Assembly (NCBI GenBank): GCA_013200995.1
Contig: CP053688.1
Coordinates: 1,922,001-1,986,000, forward strand
Direction of reading: 5' to 3'
DNA: 64,000 nucleotides
DNA from: Arthrobacter citreus
GTDB taxonomy: Bacteria; Bacillota; Bacilli; Bacillales; Bacillaceae_G
Shown here piece after piece: positions 17,765-30,000 of this stretch. The notes under the pieces were generated by a model that worked only from the letters and a program-made list of their open reading frames with translations, was not told the origin of the DNA and ran no database searches. How positions within the stretch are numbered: position 1 is the stretch's first letter; every line of letters starts with the position of its first letter. A program made the translations under genes and the position numbers.

Positions 17765-18595
17765 CTAATTAGTCGTAACAGTTAGTAAAATAAAGAATCT
17801 AATTAGTTTAATTACACAGTTGCTCTTACGATGTAACAAGACAAAAGTAATTGGTATCCCATCCTTTGTAGCATTTTGTTCAAATATTTGATTTACTTTC
17901 GAATAATTTTCTTCAATTAATCTCTTATATATTATTGGTTTTTGTCCAAAACACCGTAGTTTAAAAACATCATTTGGTGTATGCAAAAATTCAATACTTT
18001 TCACAATTTGAATCTCGAAATAAGCATATCTTGCAAGATTAAGTTTTTCCTTTAAATTATCTAAAATTGGTGTTCCTTCAGATTTGGATTCAAATAGATT
18101 AGGAAATAACAAGGGTAATTCAGATCCTAAGTCATCACCAGGGTGAAGCCCAAGAATTTTCCCACCTTTTTTTACCACACGATTCAGTTCGAGATATGCA
18201 GTTGTAGGTCCTTTTCGATTGTATGCACAATCAAATTCACCTGATTTAAAAGGCAGGCCATCTTTAATATTACCAACCACAAAAAACACGTTTTGTTTTT
18301 TGTTCTTATTTCCAATTTTAATGAAGTCCTCTGTTACATCAAAACCCACAATTTCTTTAGCAATTGAGCTACAATTAAGAGTGATTTCCCCGTGTCCGCA
18401 TCCAACATCTAACACTCTTTTATTACCAATCATTTGTGTAACTTCTTCTATAAAATTAGTCTCTCCGTTTGGCTCTGTTAGTGTCGAATCCCAAGTATAT
18501 GAGTATACTCCATATAAGTTAGCAAGCTGCTTATACCACTCTTTAGAATGTGGTGTTATCCAATCCGTATGAGTTGTAGGATCAATTAGTTTCAT
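17765..18595 (-). CDS. Class I SAM-dependent methyltransferase
   Basis: 276 residues from the ATG complementary to 18595, which has GAAGG about nine bases upstream and gives the usual N-terminus MKLIDPTT; the longer frame to 18643 has no ribosome site. The SAM-binding motif I is LDVGCGHGE (62-70), with acidic motif II FDVTED (85-90) and a post-motif NIKDGLPF. The fold is that of UbiE/Methyltransf_11-type enzymes. The C-terminal half has no recognisable substrate domain, so the substrate is unknown. It stands alone between a hairpin terminator and an AT-rich gap. Confidence 0.85.
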   Translation of the reverse strand: MKLIDPTTHTDWITPHSKEWYKQLANLYGVYSYTWDSTLTEPNGETNFIEEVTQMIGNKRVLDVGCGHGEITLNCSSIAKEIVGFDVTEDFIKIGNKNKKQNVFFVVGNIKDGLPFKSGEFDCAYNRKGPTTAYLELNRVVKKGGKILGLHPGDDLGSELPLLFPNLFESKSEGTPILDNLKEKLNLARYAYFEIQIVKSIEFLHTPNDVFKLRCFGQKPIIYKRLIEENYSKVNQIFEQNATKDGIPITFVLLHRKSNCVIKLIRFFILLTVTTN

Positions 18596-18959
18596 AAAAA
18601 ATAGACCTTCATTATACATATACAGAATTAAATAATATTCCATACCGTAATAGAAATACCTTCTTTTATTTAGTAAATCTTTATTGAACTAAAATGCTAA
18701 ATAGTGAACAGAGGATGAGCAATTAACGGTTTTCATAGTATTTTATGCTACTATTCGGCCATTTAATTAAAGAGAACCTAGTTTTATTTAATAGTTCAAC
18801 ACAGTAGCAGAACGGTTTATTTTATGCGATTTTGTACGTGTTTTTAAATTGCTAGGAATTTATATTTATTATCAAGCAGGAATTTAGATTAAAAAAATCT
18901 AAGAATTATTAAATAAACTAATAATTATTGACTATTTTTACTAAAAAAGGAGCGTTTAT
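18596..18959. other. Divergent intergenic region
   Basis: About 360 bases between the methyltransferase and the HTH membrane protein genes. A small hairpin (arms TTAGATT/AATCTAA) lies near 18880-18905. No promoter could be assigned with confidence and no further gene was found. Confidence 0.45.
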
Positions 18960-19322
18960 ATGAAACAATCAACTTATATTTTTACTGCATTAATTATTGG
19001 ATTATCAATAGTTTCAGCTGCAATACTTTTTAATCATACTGTAACAACTACAGTAAAAGATATTACGTTGTTACAACAAAAAGTAATTTCACCTAATACC
19101 TTAATGACAAAAAAGGACCTATCTAATTATTTAAATATTAGTGTGGATTCAATTGACAAGATAATAGAAGAAGATGTCATTTCGAAAGCAAAAGCAACAG
19201 AAAGTGGCGGCTATGATACGTATCAGTTTATACCTTATTTAAAAATCGATGACCAAGAAAGATTTATTAAAAGTGAAATCGACAAATGGTTAAGGTATAA
19301 GGCTATTGGAAGTGAATCATAA
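18960..19322 (+). CDS. Membrane-anchored protein with excisionase-type helix-turn-helix domain
   Basis: 120 residues. A single N-terminal hydrophobic segment (about 7-24) looks like a membrane anchor. The C-terminal part (about 47-115) has the pattern of the small MerR/excisionase HTH_17 fold: MTKKDLSNYLNISVDSIDKI, then a variable wing, then YLKIDDQERFIKSEIDKWL. AAAGGAG seven bases before the ATG supports the start. Such domains usually bind DNA; here it appears tethered to the membrane, which is unusual. The function is unknown. Alternatively the hydrophobic stretch is a cleaved signal and the domain acts outside the cell. Confidence 0.7.
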   Translation: MKQSTYIFTALIIGLSIVSAAILFNHTVTTTVKDITLLQQKVISPNTLMTKKDLSNYLNISVDSIDKIIEEDVISKAKATESGGYDTYQFIPYLKIDDQERFIKSEIDKWLRYKAIGSES

Positions 19323-19591
19323 AATTGAAGGGCTGATTAAAAAGAAAAAACTTAAATGTGTATAAAAGACTGTTGCGTTTTTAAATACGCAAAAAAGTAA
19401 ATAAAGTAAGCTATTAATCTTTAATTCACTAAAAGCCAAAATTAAAGTTCTGATCTTATCATTTATTAGCAGAATTATCAGTAAACCGTTGTGTATTAGA
19501 AAGACCTTATATATATTTAAAGTACAACATGACAAAAACCTCGCTCATATTTCGTTGGATTTACTTTATGCATTATTAAGGAGGATAAAAG

Positions 19592-20071
19592 ATGGAAGAA
19601 ATAATTGAAAAAGCAATACAAGATGTTTACCCAGATGATTTCGCTTGGTGTTATGGATGCGGTCGATTAAATAAAGATGGTCACCATCTTCGAACTGGTT
19701 GGCAAGGTGATAAAACGGTTACGATCTTTACACCTGAATCAAAATACATAGGAATTCCAGGTTTTATTTATGGTGGTCTAATTGCCTCATTAATTGATTG
19801 CCATGGGTCAGGGTCTGCCGCACTTGCTTTACACCGTAAGAATGGGAATGAAATAGGTGATGGATCAATTCCACCTAGATTTGTTACTGCTAACCTCAAT
19901 GTGGAATTTGTAGCTCCAACTCCACAAGATGTACCACTAAAAGCAATTGGAACTGTCGAAGAAATCCATCCTAAAAGATGGAAAGTTCATACAGAACTAT
20001 TTGCAAATGATATTCTTTGTGCTCGCGCAGAGGTAGTTCTCGTTGTAATGCCTAGTACATTTATCAAATAA
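19592..20071 (+). CDS. PaaI/4HBT-type hotdog-fold thioesterase
   Basis: 159 residues of the acyl-CoA thioesterase (hotdog) family. Diagnostic are the N-terminal CYGCGRLNKDGHHLR, the helix motif YGGLIASLIDCHGSG with the conserved Asp, and the strand pair TANLNVEFVAPTP followed by LKAIGTVEEIHPKRWKV. Members hydrolyse acyl-CoA or aryl-CoA esters; the substrate here is unknown. AAGGAGG before the ATG supports the start. Monocistronic, with a terminator 35 bases downstream. Confidence 0.88.
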   Translation: MEEIIEKAIQDVYPDDFAWCYGCGRLNKDGHHLRTGWQGDKTVTIFTPESKYIGIPGFIYGGLIASLIDCHGSGSAALALHRKNGNEIGDGSIPPRFVTANLNVEFVAPTPQDVPLKAIGTVEEIHPKRWKVHTELFANDILCARAEVVLVVMPSTFIK

Positions 20072-20105
20072 GAAAACTACCTCTTTTCAAACCACAAATA
20101 TGATC

Positions 20106-20134
20106 AAGCTAAGAGAAGTCCTCTTAGCTTTTTT
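20106..20134 (+). terminator. Intrinsic terminator of the thioesterase gene
   Basis: Arms AAGCTAAGAG and CTCTTAGCTT around a five-base loop, followed by a T run. Confidence 0.85.
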
Positions 20135-20382
20135 AAATTTAGGAAGGTGGCTTGTTAAACTAATTTACTTAAATGACTCCTAATAAAAATAATTGTCACT
20201 GATCGAATAGATGCTTAAGACTATTTTTCATTTGTCCTCTCAATCCATTGAAATTAAATTATTTTTATTCAACAGTTTAGAGTAATAAAATAAAGTAGGG
20301 AAATCTCTCACGAGACTTCCCCCTTATCAAACCGTACTTGCCCAATTAAGGCATACGGCTTACCCATATGTTGTAGTGTTTA

Positions 20383-21828
20383 TCAAGAGGATGCATTCCA
20401 GGCATTTTGCATCTTTTGGAGACGAATAGGGTTGTAATATTCTTTTCCCTTTTCTCTTTCTCTTTTAATCCTTGTATGTATGTTGCGTTTAGTTGTTTTC
20501 TTCATGTCATTTAAATATTGTTCTTTTGTGTAGCCGAAAGCTTTATTTAAGTAAAGCCAATAAGATGGGATTAGGTTAGTCTTTAGAAAGAATGAGTTAT
20601 TCCATAAACTATTCATTTTATCCCCTTTTCTTTGGGTTGGATGTTTATGAATAAAGGCTACTCGCAGTCGCCTTCTTATGTATCCATCTAGATTTCGAAG
20701 TCGATTTCTCGTCCATCTGGTAATACAATGACTTGTCTGACCTAGTTCTTCATTAGCCTTAATCGCTTTGATGATTGTCACATAATAATTGACTTTTCCA
20801 CGTATAATTGGATTCACACGACTAACCCATTCTTCTTTGCTCAGAGTTAAAGTCTTTCGAGTCTTTTCTTTAATTTTCAATCGAAAGTCTTTGATTGATT
20901 CTTCCTTAGGTGTCACATGAAATATAGGTTTATTAACTTTCTTATTCGGTCTCCAATGATGAAATGTAAAACCTAGGAAATCGAAATCGTCCTTCTCAAA
21001 GTTGACTACTCTAGTTTTCTCTTTTGAAATCTCTAATCCTAACTCTTTCAACTTTTCTTTAGTTAAGGACGCTGCTTTTTCGATTAATTCTTTTGATTTC
21101 GCAAATAAAAGAAAATCATCTGCGTAACGAACGAAGCGAATACCATTCAAATCCCATTCCCAATCCAATTCATTAAGATAGACATTTGCTAGTAATGGTG
21201 AAATTACTCCACCTTGAGGAGTCCCGTAGTCAGAATGAATCAGTTTTCCTTCTTCCATGTGTCCAACCTTTAACCATTGTTCTATGAGACTAAGGACCGT
21301 TCGGTCCGAGACGTATTTCTTTAATATTCCGATTAGATTCTTATGTGGAATATTATCGAAGAAGCCTTTTATATCACAATCGTATATATGATTATATCCC
21401 TGTTCTATATTCCATAAGATTATTTGAAGGGCTCTTTGAACTCCTCGATTTGGTCGATATCCTACTGACCAATTATGAAACAGTAGATCCTCAAATTTTG
21501 GTTGTAACACATTTACTAAACTCTGTTGAACAATACGGTCTTGAATTGTCGGAATTCCCAATGGTCGTTTCTTTCCATTTTTCTTAGGTATGTATACTCT
21601 TTTGACTGGTTGTGCTTTGTAGGTTTTCGTTCTTAACTTTTCAAGTAATGACAAAATATTTCCATTCAAGTTAGATTCATAACTTTCGATTGATTCTCCG
21701 TCAATTCCACCTGTACCTTTATTCGCTTTTACTTGTTCGAAGCTTTTTGTTAATTTACGGTCGAATAATAATTGACCATAAACACTGTGTAATTTAAATT
21801 TCCACTCTTGATTCATTACATATTCCAT
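20383..21828 (-). CDS. ltrA: Group II intron-encoded reverse transcriptase/maturase
   Basis: 481 residues (477 if the second Met is used). Reverse transcriptase motifs occur in order: PLGIPTIQDRIVQQ (about 89-102), DIKGFFDNIPH (152-162), TPQGGVISPLLANVYL (203-218) and the catalytic RYADDF (234-239). The X/maturase (thumb) region follows at about 300-370. The C-terminus is basic and shows no HNH endonuclease cysteine pairs, so retrohoming would have to use replication-generated or other primers, as is known for endonuclease-lacking introns. The frame is intact, so the intron may still be mobile. Confidence 0.93.
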   Translation of the reverse strand: MEYVMNQEWKFKLHSVYGQLLFDRKLTKSFEQVKANKGTGGIDGESIESYESNLNGNILSLLEKLRTKTYKAQPVKRVYIPKKNGKKRPLGIPTIQDRIVQQSLVNVLQPKFEDLLFHNWSVGYRPNRGVQRALQIILWNIEQGYNHIYDCDIKGFFDNIPHKNLIGILKKYVSDRTVLSLIEQWLKVGHMEEGKLIHSDYGTPQGGVISPLLANVYLNELDWEWDLNGIRFVRYADDFLLFAKSKELIEKAASLTKEKLKELGLEISKEKTRVVNFEKDDFDFLGFTFHHWRPNKKVNKPIFHVTPKEESIKDFRLKIKEKTRKTLTLSKEEWVSRVNPIIRGKVNYYVTIIKAIKANEELGQTSHCITRWTRNRLRNLDGYIRRRLRVAFIHKHPTQRKGDKMNSLWNNSFFLKTNLIPSYWLYLNKAFGYTKEQYLNDMKKTTKRNIHTRIKREREKGKEYYNPIRLQKMQNAWNASS

Positions 21829-22463
21829 GCCTTTCCTTGATGTTCATTCAAACGGTTTTACCTCAGTAACTTGATTGTTGACATTCCATCTCGTCCATGA
21901 CTTGGAGCCATAGGTCGTTCCCCTTCCGTTCATTCAATGTTATGGTCATCGAACTACTTCCGTACTATGAGAACGTCTGACTTCTCCACCCGTTCTTCAT
22001 CACTTCGGATTGCCCTTATAGATTAGAACCCTGCCTGTTCGGTAAGGTGGAGACCTCACGGGGTCATCGCATTTTCCTTCAAGACATACCCTGCACCATC
22101 ACGTTATAAGCCACATTTTCTCGCTCTGACTTCTAAAGAAAATGCCGTTTTAGTGGGTTTCCTCACTTTTCGCAGAGTCACCAACTTATCCCGCCGCCGT
22201 GCTTCACACTTCTTGCATTAGGGTCTATCTTTTCGTCTACGGGTCTCTCGATTTACCGCATCTCCTTCAGACAATACCTCGCGATAATGCCCTAGATTAG
22301 ACTTCTCGAGCTAGGTCAGTCTCCTCGAGTATGGATTTTCACCATCTGGAATTCATAATTTTATCCTTCGTCCAGTCGTTACACCGAAGTGTCGTCTCTG
22401 TCTAGTTAAAATGATTGAAGGGTGCTGACTAGGTCAGCACCCTATGCGACTGCCCGTCGCACA
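21829..22463 (-). ncRNA. Group II intron ribozyme 5' domains (I-III and start of IV)
   Basis: The 635 bases between the 5' splice site and the maturase gene are GC-richer than the surroundings and contain several self-complementary stretches, for example the GGGTGCTGACCTAGTCAGCACCC hairpin split over 22421-22443. This is expected for the ribozyme scaffold. Individual domains were not folded here. Confidence 0.7.
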
Positions 22464-22484
22464 AAAAGACCACCGAAGTAGTCG
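22464..22484 (-). terminator. tgl terminator and 5' exon of the intron
   Basis: On the minus strand GACTAC-TTCG-GTGGTC forms a six-pair stem with a TTCG loop, followed by TTTTT and then the intron. It lies 20 bases after the tgl stop. Confidence 0.85.
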
Positions 22485-22504
22485 ATTCATAGACAAAATT
22501 ATTA

Positions 22505-23341
22505 TTAAATATTTGTAAACAAATTTAACAAGTACTTATAATAATCAAATGATATCGAACTTTCATTATGATGGATGACTATGCTCTTCTTTTTATTTAA
22601 CGAAGAGTCTCGTTGCCAATTCGATAATTTGGCCAAATGATTAATATTAGGTCTCGTTACTGAATTTGTCAGGTAGGCTGAGCGGAATGCCCCTGGTCTT
22701 CTCATTCTATTTAGGTTAAAAATTATTTGTTCAGCTGGCATGATCCCTAATCCGTGTCCGAAAAACGTACCATCTCCTAAAACAACGGCATTTTCGCCTC
22801 TCCACTCAGGGGTTAGAAAAGAAAAATCTGGATTATTAAAATATACGACATCTCCAGGAATAATAGGGGCATATTGTGCACTTATTCCTAAGTCAGGATC
22901 AGCGTGCCAGCCATATAAATAGATGTTTTGAAAAATTTGATTAAATAGGTTTTCACCAATAAGATTTAAGACCGCATTGTAAAAGATAATGACCATTGCC
23001 GTTGCGCATTCAAAAGCATAATAAGGACTGTTAATGAAAATATCTTTAATTGCGTCAGAAGGTTTCACACCTTGCCTTAATAGAAATCCTCCGGTACCCA
23101 TTAATTGCCAGTACATTGGATTACATCGAGATTTTGCAAATACTGCAAAATTTATCCTGCTTTGATACATAGCTCTTGCACTTAAAATGATATTATTTCG
23201 CAAAATATTTTCAAACTCATTAATCGATCGATATTCATGTTCCGCCTGATCTTCATTTATCCTTTGAATTAACATTTTTACAAAACTGTCTGATGGTCCT
23301 ATGTCAGTTTGTTGAATGGACGTCCCCGAAAAATGATCCAT
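22505..23341 (-). CDS. tgl: Protein-glutamine gamma-glutamyltransferase (spore coat transglutaminase)
   Basis: 278 residues, similar to B. subtilis Tgl (about 245). The catalytic cysteine lies in AFECATAMVIIFY (Cys112); RGENAVVLGD (Glu183) and FGHGLGI (His196) supply the remaining active-site residues. Tgl cross-links coat proteins by epsilon-(gamma-glutamyl)lysine bonds on the forming spore and is made in the mother cell under sigma-K in B. subtilis. An extra C-terminal tail of about 30 residues, rich in Lys, His and Ser, is not in the B. subtilis protein. AAGAGG precedes the ATG. No sigma-K promoter could be assigned confidently. Confidence 0.92.
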   Translation of the reverse strand: MDHFSGTSIQQTDIGPSDSFVKMLIQRINEDQAEHEYRSINEFENILRNNIILSARAMYQSRINFAVFAKSRCNPMYWQLMGTGGFLLRQGVKPSDAIKDIFINSPYYAFECATAMVIIFYNAVLNLIGENLFNQIFQNIYLYGWHADPDLGISAQYAPIIPGDVVYFNNPDFSFLTPEWRGENAVVLGDGTFFGHGLGIMPAEQIIFNLNRMRRPGAFRSAYLTNSVTRPNINHLAKLSNWQRDSSLNKKKSIVIHHNESSISFDYYKYLLNLFTNI

Positions 23342-23760
23342 AGTATACCTCTTTTCAACATCAAGTATTAATTTCCATATACACCCATCTTATTCAAACA
23401 ACGCTTAGAAGTGTATATTCGCCGTGGACCTTTCCCGCTGCTACTTTTTTGTTTAGCGCAAATTTAAATATAAATTGAAGCTTCAATGAAAAATTAGTCA
23501 TGAATAACGTCACAATTGTTCTTTATCATCTTGTTTAACAAGCATATTCTGTTCACATAATAAGATTATTTTATTTATAACTACCTTTCGACCGACACCA
23601 CCTGCTTTTTAACCTATGTTTGTAATTTCAAATCTAAAATTATTATAAAAATGGTGCCATTTTGTGTGAGATTGTTCAGTTTTAATTACTGTTCCTACTG
23701 TTTATTTGTTTCCACTCATTGTTTATTAAACATTTTCATATTTCTTCGAGCTTTTCTAGA
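23342..23760. other. Intergenic region upstream of tgl
   Basis: About 420 bases of AT-rich sequence between tgl and the 21-bp repeat array. It must contain the tgl promoter. I found no clear sigma-K or sigma-E promoter and no gene. Confidence 0.45.
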
Positions 23761-23762
23761 AC

Positions 23763-23930
23763 TTATTTGCACTTATGAATTTTTTGTTTGCAGTTTTTAC
23801 GATTTTAATTGCACTTTTGATATTTTTATTTACACTTTCACCTTTTTTATTTGCACCTCTTTTTTTATTTGCACTCCCCTCAAATTTAATTGCAGCTCCC
23901 ACCATTTTATCTGCACTTTCTGCCGATCTA
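23763..23930. repeat. Array of eight imperfect 21-bp repeats
   Basis: The core TTTGCAC (with variants TTTACAC, ATTGCAG, TCTGCAC) recurs with its G (or equivalent) at 23769, 23790, 23811, 23832, 23853, 23871, 23892 and 23913. Spacings are 21 bases except one of 18. Between cores the sequence is T-rich and variable. The unit length is a multiple of three, so frames stay open on both strands and yield seven-residue repeat peptides that are probably not genes. The array begins about 20 bases beyond the pyrE terminator. Confidence 0.8.
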
Positions 23931-23952
23931 AAATCTCTCATCAAAAAACAAA

Positions 23953-23983
23953 CAAAAAAAAGATGACTCCAAAAAAGTCATCT
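23953..23983 (-). terminator. Terminator of the pyr operon (after pyrE)
   Basis: On the minus strand AAGATGACT and GAGTCATCTT pair around a T-rich loop, followed by eight T. Confidence 0.88.
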
Positions 23984-23998
23984 TCCCTACTCTAAGTA

Positions 23999-24633
23999 TT
24001 AAACTTCTACAGTCATCCAACTAGCATCTTGTGGATTTTTTCTCCATGCTGTTAGTTTTGCTACGTGTTCTTCTTCGATTGAGCCTTGTTCTTTTGCTAC
24101 TTCAACTAAAGTGTCATAGTCAGTTAGTGAGTCGTATGTTACGTCATTTGCAGTGAATTTTTCAACTGCTGCTGGAAGGTTGTAAGTAAAGATTGATACT
24201 ACTCCTAATACTTCGCAGCCTGCTTCGCGAAGTGCATCAACGCATGTAATTACGCTGCCGCCAGTTGAGATTAAATCTTCTACTACAACCACTTTTTGTC
24301 CAGCTTGGATAGGGCCTTCGATTTGATTTCCTTTGCCGTGTCCTTTTGCTGAGCTACGTACATATACCATTGGTAATTCCATTAAATCACTTGTCCATGC
24401 TGCGTGAGGAATACCTGCAGTTGCAGTTCCCGCGATTACATCTACGTTACCAAATTTAGTTTGAATTAATTCTACTAAACCTTTTGCAATGTTTTTGCGA
24501 ATTTCTGGATAGCCAAGAGTTAGGCGATTATCACAATAGATTGGAGATTTGATTCCTGATGCCCAAGTAAATGGATTTTCAGGTTGAAGGCTTACTGCCC
24601 CAATGCTTAGTAAGTTTGCTGCGATATTTTTTT

Positions 24634-24637
<4 letters not shown>
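23999..24637 (-). CDS. pyrE: Orotate phosphoribosyltransferase
   Basis: 212 residues from the ATG at 24637, which follows GGGAGGG by seven bases and gives [10 protein letters not shown]. The PRPP-binding motif [14 protein letters not shown] is present near residue 115, together with an [15 protein letters not shown] catalytic loop. The enzyme joins orotate and PRPP to make OMP in the cytoplasm, the fifth step of UMP synthesis. It is the last gene of the pyr operon; its start lies immediately after the pyrF stop, so it is probably translationally coupled, and a terminator follows. Confidence 0.96.
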
Positions 24638-27023
<2,386 letters not shown>

Positions 27024-27027
<4 letters not shown>

Positions 27028-30000
27028 ACTAATACGCCAGCCTTCATTTCTTTGTTTGTTAGAGCAGAAGTTGAGAATGTTAAGCTTTCGATTACTGATA
27101 GAATCGCAGTTGCTGTATCTAGTGAAGTTAAGCAAACAACTCCATTTTCAACTGATTCACGGCGAATTCTGAAACCATCACGAGCTGGTTTTTTACCTTT
27201 TGTTAAAGTGTTGATAACAAACTGTGCATCTCCGCGCTTAATCATGTCTAGCATATTGTCTTCATGCTCGTTAATTTTATTTACTGCTTTAACTGGTACA
27301 CCGTGGTTTTCTAAGTGATTTTTAGTTCCTTCTGTACCGAATACTGTAAATCCAATTTCATGGAAGCGTTTTGCGATATCTACTACTTCTTCTTTATCTT
27401 TATCAGCTACTGTAATGATAACTGATCCGTGAGTTGGGATTTGCATTCCAGCAGCTACTAATGCTTTGTATAATGCCTTTTGAAGACTTACATCTTTACC
27501 CATTACTTCTCCAGTTGATTTCATTTCAGGGCCTAATGTTATATCTACTGAGCGTAGTTTAGCGAAAGAGAACACTGGTGCTTTTACATAAACTTCATTT
27601 CCTTCAGGATGATAGCCAGTTGCATATCCGAATGATGCTAATGTTTGACCAAGAATTACTTTCGTTGCAATATTCGCCATTGGTACATTTGTAATTTTAC
27701 TTAAGAAAGGTACTGTACGGCTTGATCTTGGGTTTACTTCTAGTACGAATACTTCATCTTTATCTGTTACAACAAACTGGATGTTTAGTAATCCTTTGAT
27801 ATTTAAGCCTTTTGCTAGTTTAATTGTGTATTCGATTAATTTTTGTTTCGCAGCATCTGATACATTTTGTGTTGGATATACTGCGATTGAATCTCCAGAG
27901 TGAACTCCAGCTCGTTCGATATGCTCCATAATACCTGGGATGTATACATCGATTCCGTCTGAAATTGCATCTACTTCAATTTCTTTACCTGTTAGGTAAC
28001 GGTCAACTAGTACTGGATGTTCTGGATTAATTTTTACTGCATTTTGCATATAGTGAAGAATCTCTTCACGGTGGTATACAATCTCCATTGCACGTCCACC
28101 TAGTACATACGATGGTCTTACTAATACTGGGTAACCAATTTCATCAGCGATTGCCGCTGCTTCTTCAGGTGTCATTGCTGTTTTACCTAGAGGCTGTGGT
28201 ACACCTAACTTTTGAAGTGCTTCTTCAAACTTGTCACGATCTTCTGCACGATCTAAATCTTCTAGTGAAGTTCCAAGAATTTTCACACCACGTTCTACTA
28301 ACTTAGCTGCTAGATTTATTGCTGTTTGACCACCGAATTGTACGACTACACCCATTGGTTTTTCTAAATCGATAATGTGCATTACATCTTCAATCGTTAA
28401 TGGCTCGAAATAAAGTTTGTCTGAGATACTGAAGTCAGTTGAAACTGTTTCTGGGTTGTTGTTGATGATTATTGCTTCGTATCCAGCTTCTTTAATTGCT
28501 CTTACACAATGTACTGTCGCATAGTCAAACTCAATACCTTGACCGATTCGAATCGGACCAGATCCTAGTACTACTACACTTGTTTTATCCGTTACGATTG
28601 ACTCGTTTTCGATTTCATATGTTCCATAGAAGTATGGAGTTGTAGATTCAAACTCAGCAGAACATGTATCAACCATTTTATATACTGGAATGATTTGATT
28701 TTGTTTTCTAAAGTCGTAAATTTCTTTATTTGTTGCATTCCATTTTGCTGCGATGTAATCATCACTGAAGCCCATTTTCTTAGCTTTTAAAAGTACATCT
28801 AGTTCAAAATGGTTTTCTTCAATTTGTTTTTCCATTTTAATGATGTTTTCAATTTTGTGTAGGAAGAAGAAATCTATTTTTGTAATTGAGTGTATTTCTT
28901 CTAATGTCATACCCGTTCTCATTGCTTCAGCAACGATGTATAGTCTTTCATCATCAGCTTTAGCCATGCGAGCAATCTTTTCTTCTTTAGACAGTTCTTT
29001 TACTGCGTTAAGTTCGATGTGATTTACTCCTAATTCTAGTGAGCGAACCGCTTTTAATAATGACTCTTCAAGTGTTCTACCGATCGCCATTACTTCTCCA
29101 GTTGCTTTCATTTGTGTTCCTAACTGACGGTTTGCAGTTTCGAACTTATCAAATGGCCAACGTGGAATTTTTGATACGATATAGTCTAATGCTGGCTCGA
29201 AGCAAGCATAAGTTTTCTTAGTAACTGGGTTAATCATTTCATCTAGTGTTAAGCCTACTGCGATTTTCGCTGCTAATTTTGCAATCGGATAACCTGTTGC
29301 TTTTGATGCTAGTGCACTTGAACGTGATACACGTGGGTTTACTTCGATTACATAGTATTGGAAGCTATGCGCGTCTAGTGCAAGCTGTACGTTACATCCA
29401 CCTTCGATTCCTAGTGCACGAATGATTTTTAATGATACATTTCGTAGCATTTGATATTCGCGGTCACTTAATGTTTGAGATGGAGCTACTACGATTGAAT
29501 CCCCTGTATGAACACCAACTGGGTCAATGTTTTCCATGTTACATACTACAATCGCATGGTCATTTGCATCTCGCATTACTTCATACTCAATTTCTTTGAA
29601 ACCAGCGATACTTTTTTCTAATAAACATTGTGTTACTGGGCTATTTTTTAATCCGCTTGCTACGATTTCTTTTAAATCTTCTTCATCATTACAAATTCCT
29701 CCACCTGTTCCTCCAAGAGTAAAGGCAGGTCTTACGATAACTGGGTAGCCAATTTCTGCTACGAAGTCATATGCTTCTTCTAAAGTATGGATGATTACAC
29801 TTTCTGGTACTGGCTCGTTTAAGTCGTTCATTAACGTTCTGAATAGATCGCGGTCTTCTGCACGGTTAATCGCTTCTAGAGTTGTTCCTAAAATTTTTAC
29901 TCCACACTCTTTTAATACACCAGATTTATCTAATTCTACCGCTAGATTAAGTCCTGTTTGACCACCTAATGTCGGTAAAAGTGCATCTGGGCGTTCTTTA

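Larger units (their letters stand above)
20290..22463 (-). mobile_element. Group II intron inserted directly after the tgl terminator
   Basis: The 2174-base element is read on the minus strand. Its 5' end, at 22463, begins GTGCGACGGGC, the group II start pattern. The 3' part (20382-20290) contains a domain V-like hairpin with arms AAGCCGTA and TACGGTTT, a domain VI-like hairpin (GGGAAGTCTC and GAGATTTCCC around GTGA) and an end CCCTACTTTAT, very like the ends of group IIC introns. The maturase gene sits between. The 5' exon is a hairpin plus five T, the preferred target of group IIC introns. Ends are assigned by motif, so they are uncertain by a few bases. Confidence 0.85.

Noticed and set aside
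19317..19535. Minus-strand 72-residue hydrophobic frame
   Set aside because: A GAGG lies near the start, but the sequence is low-complexity AT-rich translation, opposite to its neighbours and without a terminator.
23651..23995. Frames with seven-residue repeat peptides in the 21-bp array, on both strands
   Set aside because: They stay open only because the repeat length is a multiple of three; there is no ribosome site and the plus-strand frame runs through the pyrE terminator.
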